DNA of 55,613 bases. Source: JAGKXB01 sp964498835. Lineage in GTDB: Bacteria; Pseudomonadota; Gammaproteobacteria; Burkholderiales; Burkholderiaceae_D. Under the pieces are notes generated by a model that saw nothing but the letters and a program-made list of their open reading frames with translations, did no database searches and was not told where the DNA came from. The DNA lies in NCBI GenBank assembly GCA_964498835.1, contig CAZCIX010000010.1, forward strand, positions 1 to 55,613. Reading direction: 5' to 3'. Both the position numbers and the translations under genes were made by a program. Below, piece by piece: positions 45,686 to 53,576 of this stretch. The number at the start of each line of letters is the position of its first letter. Position 1 is the stretch's first letter.

Positions 45686-47827
45686 ATGTTAAATAGAGTT
45701 AGTTATCCCACGCCCACTTTCGTTAATCCTGGAATGGATGTTAATTCTGCTGAAGGATTGCGGACGTATTTGGAAAGTTACATTGCCAACGGTTCCCTGA
45801 ATGAAAAGAAGGATCGCAATGCTATTGCAAAGATGATTTTGGAATTTGGTACATTGACTCCTGAAGAGCCGGTGGTAATTTCAGGATTAAAGAACCTGAC
45901 GGAATTACCAGACGATTTTTGCCCCCAGGGCGATTTTGAAATTTCTTACTGCAACAACATCCAACGACTTCCTCAGTCGTTGAATCCCCAAGGAAAGGTT
46001 TCAATTATTGGTTGTTACCATTTGCTTTGTTTGCCCGATGGATTTAAACCGATGGGTGACGTGTCGATTACAGGAGTTTGTTTGGCGAAATTTCCTGATC
46101 ATTTTTCTCCAAAGAGTCTCAAGGTTCATACATGTTATAGCGTATCATTTCTTGAATCGAAGGGATTTAGTCCAGAAAACTTAGAGATTTCTCATTGTTA
46201 TTTCGAGGAATTTGGTGCAGATTTTCTTCCTACCGGGAGTGTCACGATATCTGATTGTGAGTTTTTTAAAGGATTTCCTACTCCCTCTTCAGTGACGAGA
46301 AGTTCTATATCTCCTCAATCCATTTCAGTGATCAATTGCTCCAATTTTTTGAATTTGAGTAAATTGGTTATACCGCAATATTCAATATATATTTCGAACT
46401 GCCCAAAATTTGTTAGATTTGACTCAGTATTTAGACTAGCTGGGCATGCAGTTGTTGATAATTGTCCAAGATTTATTGGTTTTGGAGACGGATTTGATGC
46501 AGAAGGAGATATTGTTCTAGAGAATTGTCCAGAAGTTTCAATATTACCTGCCTCACTTCTATCGCCTTGCTCAATCACCTTAACCAACTGCGAAAAAATC
46601 AGCGGATTGCCGGACCACATTTGTCCCAAAGGCAATGTTGAGATTTCAAATTGTCCCAATTTTCGAGGCATACCCGATTCACTTTATGAAATGTCGGCAG
46701 ATTCTAAAGTGAGTTTAATTTCAACTGGATTAAGACCAGGAGACTTAAGAGAGATTAATACGAGGCAGCAGGCCTGGGAATATAAAGGGCCTAGTTTTGA
46801 TTTTTCAAATCTTGATGCAGGGTATTGGTCCGAGCACTTAATCAGTGCAGAAAATATCCCTGATGTTTTAGATGCACTAGGGTGTCAAAGTGGCGGTTTT
46901 TGGCTTTCGGTTCGTCGCTTCAAAGGCAATGAGTACTGGGATAATTTTGCGAAATTTTTTTCCCGCATGTTAAAAGAAACACCTCTTATCGAAAAAGAAT
47001 TTCCTGAGCAAATTAGCTTGCCTTTAAAAAAGCTTATCGATACGTTAACTGCCGAAAATGACCAATTTTTCGCAAGGCAGCGGTCAGTGTACTCACTGAC
47101 ACCGGCCATATTGCGCACTGCATCACTTGGAGTTGGTAGTTGTATCGATAAAGTTCGGGTCTGTTTCGGCTTGATGTTACTCCAACTAGAGGAATATCAA
47201 GCTATTGAAAATAAATCGGACACCGACGTTTTGGCCGCCCAAAAGAAAATCGAACAAGTTGAGAAATTGATCGAATTTGTATCTGACCTAAATTTGAAGA
47301 GGATTGTATATGACACTCAATCTTGTCAGTTCGTTAAAATTCAGTCTGCAGAGCTGAAAGAAGGTGATACTTGCTACAAATTCTCCATTGATGTGTCGGA
47401 AAAGGGACACGAGTTTTCACATTTAGATGCAACTATTCCATTCGAGAATTATCCTGGTGATGCTGCTCAGCTTTTTATTAGCGAAGTCAATAAAAGAATT
47501 GGGTATCGGTTTCGATTATTCTCTGTTTCTGACGAAGTGGAAGACATTTTATATCTTGCCAGAATATTCATAAAAAAACCTTTTGAGAACTTACCGATGA
47601 TGGAAGACCCTCAACTTTCAATCAAAAAGATCACTACAGAGGCAGATACAGGGGCTGATGAAGAGGAGGATTTCATCAACGCTGTATTTCAATATATCGA
47701 GAAATCCTCGTTCGATAATTTAGGATGGTTATATGTGAAAGAGAACCCCAATACTCCCCAGATGGCAAGCACACTGATGGCCCTTGTATCCCGTCACGAA
47801 TTTGCGGCCTGTCAGGCTTGGATATAA
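45686..47827 (+). CDS. LRR-NEL protein, putative secreted E3 ubiquitin ligase effector
   Basis: A 713-residue protein. Residues 1-65 are a short N-terminal segment, a possible secretion region. Residues 66-335 are about a dozen leucine-rich-type repeats with a 20-21 residue period, unit pattern LPDxFxPxGxVxISNCPxF; Cys recurs at 89, 110, 150, 171, 191, 218, 239, 260, 281, 302 and 323. Residues ~370-713 look like a NEL (novel E3 ligase) domain: a helical block (YWDNFAKFFSRML) and GVGSCIDKV, with Cys486 and Asp488 matching the CxD catalytic motif of IpaH/SspH/SlrP (SCEDRV). The C-terminal third is more diverged. AT-richer than its neighbours, no good ribosome site, and no secretion system in the window. 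NEL enzymes pass ubiquitin to host proteins after type III secretion. Confidence 0.75.
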   Translation: MLNRVSYPTPTFVNPGMDVNSAEGLRTYLESYIANGSLNEKKDRNAIAKMILEFGTLTPEEPVVISGLKNLTELPDDFCPQGDFEISYCNNIQRLPQSLNPQGKVSIIGCYHLLCLPDGFKPMGDVSITGVCLAKFPDHFSPKSLKVHTCYSVSFLESKGFSPENLEISHCYFEEFGADFLPTGSVTISDCEFFKGFPTPSSVTRSSISPQSISVINCSNFLNLSKLVIPQYSIYISNCPKFVRFDSVFRLAGHAVVDNCPRFIGFGDGFDAEGDIVLENCPEVSILPASLLSPCSITLTNCEKISGLPDHICPKGNVEISNCPNFRGIPDSLYEMSADSKVSLISTGLRPGDLREINTRQQAWEYKGPSFDFSNLDAGYWSEHLISAENIPDVLDALGCQSGGFWLSVRRFKGNEYWDNFAKFFSRMLKETPLIEKEFPEQISLPLKKLIDTLTAENDQFFARQRSVYSLTPAILRTASLGVGSCIDKVRVCFGLMLLQLEEYQAIENKSDTDVLAAQKKIEQVEKLIEFVSDLNLKRIVYDTQSCQFVKIQSAELKEGDTCYKFSIDVSEKGHEFSHLDATIPFENYPGDAAQLFISEVNKRIGYRFRLFSVSDEVEDILYLARIFIKKPFENLPMMEDPQLSIKKITTEADTGADEEEDFINAVFQYIEKSSFDNLGWLYVKENPNTPQMASTLMALVSRHEFAACQAWI

Positions 47828-47905
47828 ATAGCCGTTGAAATTGCTGTTGGAAATTTTTCTGTACTAAGGTGGTAAGTCAACTTTAAATAAAATAGGTAGC
47901 AGACA

Positions 47906-48721
47906 ATGAATATTATTAGACCCATGGGATATTTGAATTCGTCATTGGCGCCGATTATAAAGAAGCCACAGAATAGGCAGTACATATCGTTGATATGGCA
48001 AACCTCTAGATATGAAAAATTCTATATTGAGGGATCAGAAGTTACGCCTCACAAAGAGCCTAGGCCGCCTATCAATTTGCAGGAGCGATTGTTTGGTAGT
48101 GAAAATGTTCATTGTAAACAGATTAATATTGATCATTTGCGAAATCAGTTTCCGATACTTGCTAAACTGGAAACTCAATATGATGCCAGGATGGTCGCGT
48201 TTCAGCGACCAGATAGCCATCCAAGTCGTCACAAGTGGTAGTACCAAGTATTTGATCGCCCTCGCAATAAATCCTTTTCAATCCACTTATACACCAATGA
48301 TCAGTTGAAGCGATTTTCAAATTTGGGAAACATAGACAATGATGCACTCGTAGCCTGTGCTTCTAATGAAGAAAATTTTGCTGTTGGGGTGTTTTATCAT
48401 TTTGAGCCGGATACGGAAACATATTATGTAGAAGCGATTGGAACTGCGAAAAATTTGGCTAATAGAGGTTTAGGAGATTTTGGATATCTATTTGCCGCCT
48501 GCCATGCATCTTTAGAAGGTGCAAAGTGTGTCAATAAGTTTCTTCAGGGTTATACCCTTGACGGTCGTGTAAAATTTGAAAAGCATTCGACCAAATTAGA
48601 CCAATTGATTCCGTTATTAACGGATAAGTACGAACAACGACTTAGTGCTGGGTCTATAAAAAAAATTGATCAAATGCCTGACTCGGTTCCGTTGCCGAAA
48701 TATTTGTTTGGCATGAACTAG
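47906..48721 (+). pseudogene. Uncharacterised gene interrupted by an in-frame TAG
   Basis: One reading frame of 272 codons from ATG 47906 to 48721 is broken only by TAG at 48239-48241. The part before it (111 residues) and the part after continue smoothly: after the TAG come YQVFDRPRNKSFSIHLYTND and then the portion that would otherwise need a TTG start at 48305. The downstream piece has AVGVFYHFEPDTETYYVEAIGTA (split here as AVGVFYHFEPDTET and YYVEAIGTA) and NRGLGDFGYL, loosely like a GNAT acetyltransferase, but I do not recognise the family firmly. It follows the LRR-NEL gene on the same strand by 78 bp. Most simply a recent nonsense mutation; read-through or a sequencing error is possible. 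Confidence 0.6.
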
Positions 48722-48862
48722 TCACTTGAAAAGTCTGATTTTTCAGTCAGGCTTTACTCCATATGCAGAAAGAGTAGACTGGATTTTTTGATCCTTACGC
48801 TAGTCAAAAAATGTACTTAAGTCGATATTGTTTGCATTAATGACCGATCAGAGATGAGGTAC

Positions 48863-48895
48863 ATGTTGTCGCAATCATGACTGCTGCGACAACAT
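48863..48895. repeat. 11-bp perfect inverted repeat
   Basis: ATGTTGTCGCA (48863-48873) and TGCGACAACAT (48885-48895) around an 11-bp spacer. No T-run follows on either side. One arm coincides with the end of the hydrolase remnant, so it may be a rearrangement junction rather than a regulatory site. Confidence 0.6.
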
Positions 48896-49060
48896 CGACA
48901 GCCATTTGCCATCCATGTCGAATGTCTGTATTCCGAACACGCTGCTTACCAGCGCGCCACCATGTAACATCAAAACGGTTGGTGTATCAAAAGACTAAGC
49001 TGTAACAGCAACGCTATGCTGTCTTCTTCAATCGGGGAAGTCCAATCCGAGATTGTCTAC
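48883..49060 (-). pseudogene. Remnant of an alpha/beta-hydrolase gene
   Basis: Read on the minus strand, one frame gives DTPTVLMLHGGALVSSVFGI then QTFDMDGKWLSMLSQQS and a stop. VLMLHGGA is the HG oxyanion-hole strand of alpha/beta hydrolases, and the spacing to WLSML fits. Two stops lie upstream in the same frame (after FPD and after VAVTA), and the nucleophile, acid and His portions are absent. So only the N-terminal quarter of a dead gene remains. Limits are approximate. Confidence 0.5.
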
Positions 49061-49149
49061 TACCTTCGCACCGAACAACTTGATAAGTTACCCCCCACTC
49101 AGTATCATCGGGCACACTTCTTTTTCACATCCCACAAATTCGAAATCCT

Positions 49150-50784
49150 ATGACAATTAAAGTCGCAATCGCTCAAATGAATAGCATGGTTGGTGATCTT
49201 GCTGGTAATAGCGCAAAAATCCTTGAGTTTTGCCAACGCGCTGCACAGCAAGGGGCGGATATTGTGTTGACGCCAGAGTTGTCGCTGGTTGGTTATCCGC
49301 CGGAAGATTTGTTATTGCGCGACGTATTTTACGTAAAAACTTTGCAAACCTTACAGGAATTGGCACTGAATTTATCAGGCTTAAACTCAAAAAATCTACA
49401 TGTGATTGTTGGTTATCCAATCTTGCGTGGCAATGCACGTTTTAATGCTTGTTCTGTGATTGTGAATGGGCAGATCGTGGCGACATATTGCAAGCAGCAT
49501 TTGCCCAATGACAGCGTGTTTGATGAGAAACGTTATTTCACCTCAGCAGAGCACGAACCCGCCTGCGTTTTTACAGTCAAAGGCGTCAAATTTGGCATCA
49601 ATATTTGCGAAGATGTGTGGTTTAGCGATGCGCCTTTAAAGGCAAAAATGGCGGGCGCTGAAGTACTACTGGTGGCGAATGCCTCGCCTTACCACATGAA
49701 TAAGCAGCACACCCGTCATGAGGTGATACACAAAAACGTGGTGAAGCAGGGCATGAGTGTTGTGTACGCCAATTTGGTGGGAGGACAAGATGAATTGGTG
49801 TTTGACGGCCATTCATTTGTGATGAATCAGCAAGGGGAAATCTGCGCGCAATTGCCGCATTTTGAAGAGAATTTGCAGATCGTTACATTCGATGGCGCTA
49901 CGCCATTGCCTGGAAAAATTGCTCCGGCCTTGACGTTGGAAGGACAGATTTATCAAGCCCTAGTGTTAGGCGTGCGGGATTACATACAAAAAAATGGCTT
50001 TCCAGGTGCGATTATTGGTTTGTCGGGTGGAGTGGATTCTGCCCTGACGCTGGCGATTGCGGTCGATGCTTTGGGTGCAGATAAAGTGCGGACTGTCATG
50101 ATGGCTTCGCCTTATACGGCTGAAATTTCCTGGTTGGATGCGCGAGACATGGCGCAGAGATTGGGTGTGGCGTATGACGAAATCCCGATTCATGCGTGTT
50201 TTACGGCTTTTGGCCATTCTTTGACGCCGGTTTTGTCCGCTTTGCCAACATTGCCTGGCGATACGACGGAAGAAAACATCCAGGCGCGTATACGTGGCAC
50301 TATGTTGATGGCTTTGTCGAATAAATCTGGCGCCATCGTGTTGACGACTGGTAATAAGAGTGAAATGGCGGTTGGCTATTGCACGCTGTATGGTGATATG
50401 GCGGGTGGTTTTGCGGTGCTGAAGGATATCGCCAAGACTTGGGTGTATCGCTTATGCGCCTATCGCAATGTGATTGCTGAAATTATTCCTTCTCGTATTT
50501 TGACGCGTCCGCCGTCAGCTGAATTGCGCCCGGATCAAACGGATCAGGATTCTTTACCACCGTATGAAGTGCTGGATGCGATTATGCAGTTGTATATGGA
50601 GGAAAATAAAAGCATCGCTGACATTTTGGCGGCGGGTTATCAGGCCAAGGACGTCGAGCAAATTACGCGTTTGCTCAAAATTAATGAATATAAACGACGC
50701 CAATCGTCGGTTGGTGTACGGGTGACGCAACGCGGATTTGGGCGTGACTGGCGCTATCCGATTACGTCGAAATTTCGGGCATAA
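49150..50784 (+). CDS. nadE: Glutamine-dependent NAD+ synthetase
   Basis: Last step of NAD synthesis: amidates nicotinate adenine dinucleotide using glutamine ammonia. Of 544 residues, the N-terminal nitrilase-like glutaminase (1-260) has Glu in LTPELSLVGYPPEDLL, Lys in KQHLPND and Cys in NICEDVW. The synthetase domain has the PP-loop IIGLSGGVDSALTLAIA (about 291-307). Length is typical of the two-domain form. Followed by glnB after 26 bp up to the gap. Confidence 0.97.
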   Translation: MTIKVAIAQMNSMVGDLAGNSAKILEFCQRAAQQGADIVLTPELSLVGYPPEDLLLRDVFYVKTLQTLQELALNLSGLNSKNLHVIVGYPILRGNARFNACSVIVNGQIVATYCKQHLPNDSVFDEKRYFTSAEHEPACVFTVKGVKFGINICEDVWFSDAPLKAKMAGAEVLLVANASPYHMNKQHTRHEVIHKNVVKQGMSVVYANLVGGQDELVFDGHSFVMNQQGEICAQLPHFEENLQIVTFDGATPLPGKIAPALTLEGQIYQALVLGVRDYIQKNGFPGAIIGLSGGVDSALTLAIAVDALGADKVRTVMMASPYTAEISWLDARDMAQRLGVAYDEIPIHACFTAFGHSLTPVLSALPTLPGDTTEENIQARIRGTMLMALSNKSGAIVLTTGNKSEMAVGYCTLYGDMAGGFAVLKDIAKTWVYRLCAYRNVIAEIIPSRILTRPPSAELRPDQTDQDSLPPYEVLDAIMQLYMEENKSIADILAAGYQAKDVEQITRLLKINEYKRRQSSVGVRVTQRGFGRDWRYPITSKFRA

Positions 50785-50810
50785 ATTTTATACAAGGATG
50801 TCAAAAAATA

Positions 50811-50865
50811 ATGAAACAAATTACTGCAATCATTAAGCCATTTAAATTGGATGAAGTGCGCGAAG
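50811..50865 (+). other. Truncated glnB start before the assembly gap (exact duplicate)
   Basis: These 55 bases are identical to 50966-51020, the first 55 of glnB, and run straight into the Ns. AAGGATG stands upstream as the likely ribosome site. It is almost surely the same gene end repeated at a contig edge rather than a second PII gene. Confidence 0.85.
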
Positions 50866-50965
50866 NNNNNNNNNNNNNNNNNNNNNNNNNNNNNNNNNNN
50901 NNNNNNNNNNNNNNNNNNNNNNNNNNNNNNNNNNNNNNNNNNNNNNNNNNNNNNNNNNNNNNNNN
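50866..50965. other. Assembly gap, 100 Ns
   Basis: Exactly 100 undetermined bases, the conventional size for a gap of unknown length. The 55 bp on both sides repeat, suggesting that the flanking contigs overlap and the gap is not real. Confidence 0.98.
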
Positions 50966-51304
50966 ATGAAACAAATTACTGCAATCATTAAGCCATTTAA
51001 ATTGGATGAAGTGCGCGAAGCGTTGGCTGAAGTCAGTGTAGCGGGTTTAACGGTGACAGAAGTCAAAGGTTTTGGCCGTCAAAAAGGCCATACCGAGTTG
51101 TATCGTGGTGCAGAATATGTGGTGGATTTTTTACCCAAGGTAAAAATTGAAATCGTGGTCGATGATCAAGATGAAAGCCGCGTGGTGGATGCCATCATCA
51201 AAGCCGCGCATACCGGAAAAATCGGTGACGGCAAGATTTTTGTGCAACATGTTGAACAAGTAATACGCATCCGTACAGGTGAAACGGGGCCGGATGCGGT
51301 TTGA
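50966..51304 (+). CDS. glnB: Nitrogen regulatory protein P-II
   Basis: A 112-residue trimeric signal protein that reports 2-oxoglutarate, ATP and nitrogen status. Tyr51, the uridylylation site of GlnD, is in HTELYRGAEYVVDF; the T-, B- and C-loops (GDGKIF, RIRTGE) are complete. The nadE-glnB pair is common in Betaproteobacteria. The gene's GlnD is at 4713-7286. Its true upstream DNA is probably the sequence before 50811. It converges on the GGDEF-EAL gene 31 bp away. Confidence 0.97.
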   Translation: MKQITAIIKPFKLDEVREALAEVSVAGLTVTEVKGFGRQKGHTELYRGAEYVVDFLPKVKIEIVVDDQDESRVVDAIIKAAHTGKIGDGKIFVQHVEQVIRIRTGETGPDAV

Positions 51305-51335
51305 ATTATTACAGTTATTAGGGTGATAAAAGTTA

Positions 51336-53432
51336 TTACAACTCAGCATTTAGCAAAGTTGGAATGTTTTTTGTTTCTTCCATGTTTTTGTGCATCATTT
51401 TTTCAAATACAGAAGCTGAGACAGCAGAGCTAAAGTAAGGGCCTTGCATTGCATTGCAGCCTTGTTGTTTCAGGTAGTTTAATTGGCCTTGTGTTTCTAC
51501 GCCTTCTGCGACAACTTGCATGTGCAAATTGTGAGCGAGCGAAATGATGGAGGTTACGATTGCTTCATCGTTTTGATTCAAAGTGATGTCTCGCACAAAC
51601 AAAGGATCAATTTTGAGTGTATTAACTGGGAATTTTTTTAAGTGAGACAGATTTGAAGGACCTTTACCAAAATCATCAATCGATAGTTTTACGCCAATTT
51701 CTTTGAGTTCTTGCAAGATACTGATGATACGATCCATATCTGTTGTGATCGCGCTCTCTGTCAATCCGATTTCTAAAGATTCAGGAGTCACGCCTGTTTC
51801 TTTGAGTATTGTGACGATAGATTGCACAAAATTTTCTTGCAAGAACTGACGTGCTGATAAATTGACCGTGATTCGTAAATGGCTAAAACCAGCGTTTTGC
51901 CATATTTTGTTTTGTGTACAAGCAGCGCGCAGCATCCAGGCACCGATTGGTATGATCAAACCAGTTTCTTCTGCCAGACTGATAAAGTGTTCTGGTGACA
52001 TGACGCCTAATTCTGGTTGTTGCCAGCGTAACATAGCCTCTGTAGCAACTATTTTTCCGCTATGTAAGTCTACTTGTGGTTGGTAATGCAACGAAAATTC
52101 ATCACGTTCGAGTGCATTACGCAGTGCGCGCTCTATCCGTAAACGTTCCAGTACCTCTTCATTCATTGCCTGGGTGTAAAACTGAAAATTATTTCGTCCG
52201 CTTTTTTTGGCACGATACATAGCCACGTCCGCATGTTCTACCAATGTTTCTGCATTGCTACCATCAATCGGATAGACCGCTACGCCGATACTGCAACTTA
52301 AAAAGAATTCTTGTCCTTCCAATACTAAAGGTTGTGCCACTGCATTCATGATGCGCTGCACGATGTAAGTGGTGAGATTTTCATCCAATCGTTCGGGTAA
52401 AACTAAAACGAATTCATCGCCACCCAGTCTGGCGATTGTGTCGGTTTCCCTGATGGTTGACTGTAGGCGTTTCGAAATAATATTCAGCAATCGATCGCCT
52501 GCTTTGTGCCCCAAACTGTCATTGATAAATTTGAATCGATCTAAATCAAGAAACAAAACCCACAACAAATGGTTGTAACGGCTGCTGTAGGAAATGGCTT
52601 GACTCAAACGATCTGCCAATAAAGCGCGATTAGGTAATCCGGTTAATGGATCGTGTAACGCCATGTGGCGAATACGCTCTTCTGTTTGTTTGCGGTCGGT
52701 AATGTTTTTTGCTGTACCACGATAACCTTTGAATGTTCCATTGGCGTCAATCAATGGTTCCCCGGAGGTACTAAACCAAAGAGGTGTATTGCTTCTGAAG
52801 GTGACTTTGTATTCGAAATCGGTAAATTTCTGATGTCCTTCCAAGAGAGTTTTATGAGTTAACCATTCTGATTGATCAAGATCGTTTGGCAATTCCCAAC
52901 GGGTTTTACCTAAAAATTCAAAAGTAGGGATGCCACTTTTTGTCATAACACTGCTGGAGATGGTGGTAAATCGGAAATTTTCATCTTGTTCCCAATACCA
53001 GTCTGACGACAATTCAGCGAGATGACGAAAGCGTTCTTCACTTTCTTTTAATTGTCGATGAGCCTCGGATAGTTTGTTGTTTAATTCAGTTAAAGCGATA
53101 TTGCGTTGTAACACCTCATCTTCAGCACGCTTTCTTTCCTGAATTTCCAATTCCATTTGTGCTTTTGCATGTTGTAGAGAACGATTAATTTTTTCGTTTT
53201 CACGCAGGGCTCTTTCCATATCCTGGGTACGATTTTGTATTTCTTGCTGGGGTGTAATTTTTGCTTGAGAAAGAGCAAAATCCGGATCTTCTGTGTTGGT
53301 ATTCTGTTCTGCGTGCTTCATCAATCCTTTAATAACTTTTTTTAAATACGTTATTTCAGCTTGCAACGCTTGTTGAGAATCCGGGTAATCCGGAGAATTT
53401 TGAAATTCTTGGGGCAAATCAGAACTAGGCAT
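51336..53432 (-). CDS. PAS-GGDEF-EAL signalling protein
   Basis: A 698-residue dual-domain c-di-GMP enzyme. Residues ~20-130 are a coiled coil and ~131-248 a PAS/PAC sensor. The GGDEF domain has an intact GGDEF (337-341) and an RETD inhibitory I-site five residues upstream (329-332 area). The EAL domain has E-A-M in place of EAL (465-467), with NLSARQF, GLTES, DDFG (586-589) and VAEGVET, so catalytic residues appear kept. No membrane helix. It may act on YcgR at 28691-29461. Which activity dominates is unknown. Confidence 0.93.
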   Translation of the reverse strand: MPSSDLPQEFQNSPDYPDSQQALQAEITYLKKVIKGLMKHAEQNTNTEDPDFALSQAKITPQQEIQNRTQDMERALRENEKINRSLQHAKAQMELEIQERKRAEDEVLQRNIALTELNNKLSEAHRQLKESEERFRHLAELSSDWYWEQDENFRFTTISSSVMTKSGIPTFEFLGKTRWELPNDLDQSEWLTHKTLLEGHQKFTDFEYKVTFRSNTPLWFSTSGEPLIDANGTFKGYRGTAKNITDRKQTEERIRHMALHDPLTGLPNRALLADRLSQAISYSSRYNHLLWVLFLDLDRFKFINDSLGHKAGDRLLNIISKRLQSTIRETDTIARLGGDEFVLVLPERLDENLTTYIVQRIMNAVAQPLVLEGQEFFLSCSIGVAVYPIDGSNAETLVEHADVAMYRAKKSGRNNFQFYTQAMNEEVLERLRIERALRNALERDEFSLHYQPQVDLHSGKIVATEAMLRWQQPELGVMSPEHFISLAEETGLIIPIGAWMLRAACTQNKIWQNAGFSHLRITVNLSARQFLQENFVQSIVTILKETGVTPESLEIGLTESAITTDMDRIISILQELKEIGVKLSIDDFGKGPSNLSHLKKFPVNTLKIDPLFVRDITLNQNDEAIVTSIISLAHNLHMQVVAEGVETQGQLNYLKQQGCNAMQGPYFSSAVSASVFEKMMHKNMEETKNIPTLLNAEL

Positions 53433-53521
53433 TTTAAATTTTTCGATTGACTGTTCTTAGTCAGATTACTTATCGCAATATCGGCCAGAGTTTGGTTGAC
53501 GTGGACACCGCTAAATTATTT

Positions 53522-53545
53522 GCCGTAGGTTGGAAATCCTACGGC
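53522..53545 (-). terminator. Hairpin after trxB
   Basis: GCCGTAGG (53522-53529) and CCTACGGC (53538-53545) form a perfect 8-bp stem, read leftward after the trxB stop. The following bases on that strand (AAATAATTT) are only a weak U-tract, so it may be a stability hairpin as much as a terminator. Confidence 0.5.
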
Positions 53546-53576
53546 GTAATTGCGTTGACGTGTTATCTGTTATTAA

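Larger units (their letters stand above)
48722..49149. other. 428-bp gene-free stretch before nadE
   Basis: No intact gene on either strand. It holds an 11-bp perfect inverted repeat (48863-48895) and, on the minus strand, a degraded alpha/beta-hydrolase segment. The 100 bases next to nadE show no clear promoter or ribosome site. Confidence 0.6.

Noticed and set aside
48305..48721. Separate gene with a TTG start at 48305.
   Set aside because: The same frame continues upstream without a break to TAG 48239-48241, and the TTG has no ribosome site, so it is the rest of the interrupted gene.
50811..51304. Two tandem PII genes (glnB and glnK).
   Set aside because: The first copy is identical for all 55 bases and ends at a gap of exactly 100 Ns, which is better explained by assembly.
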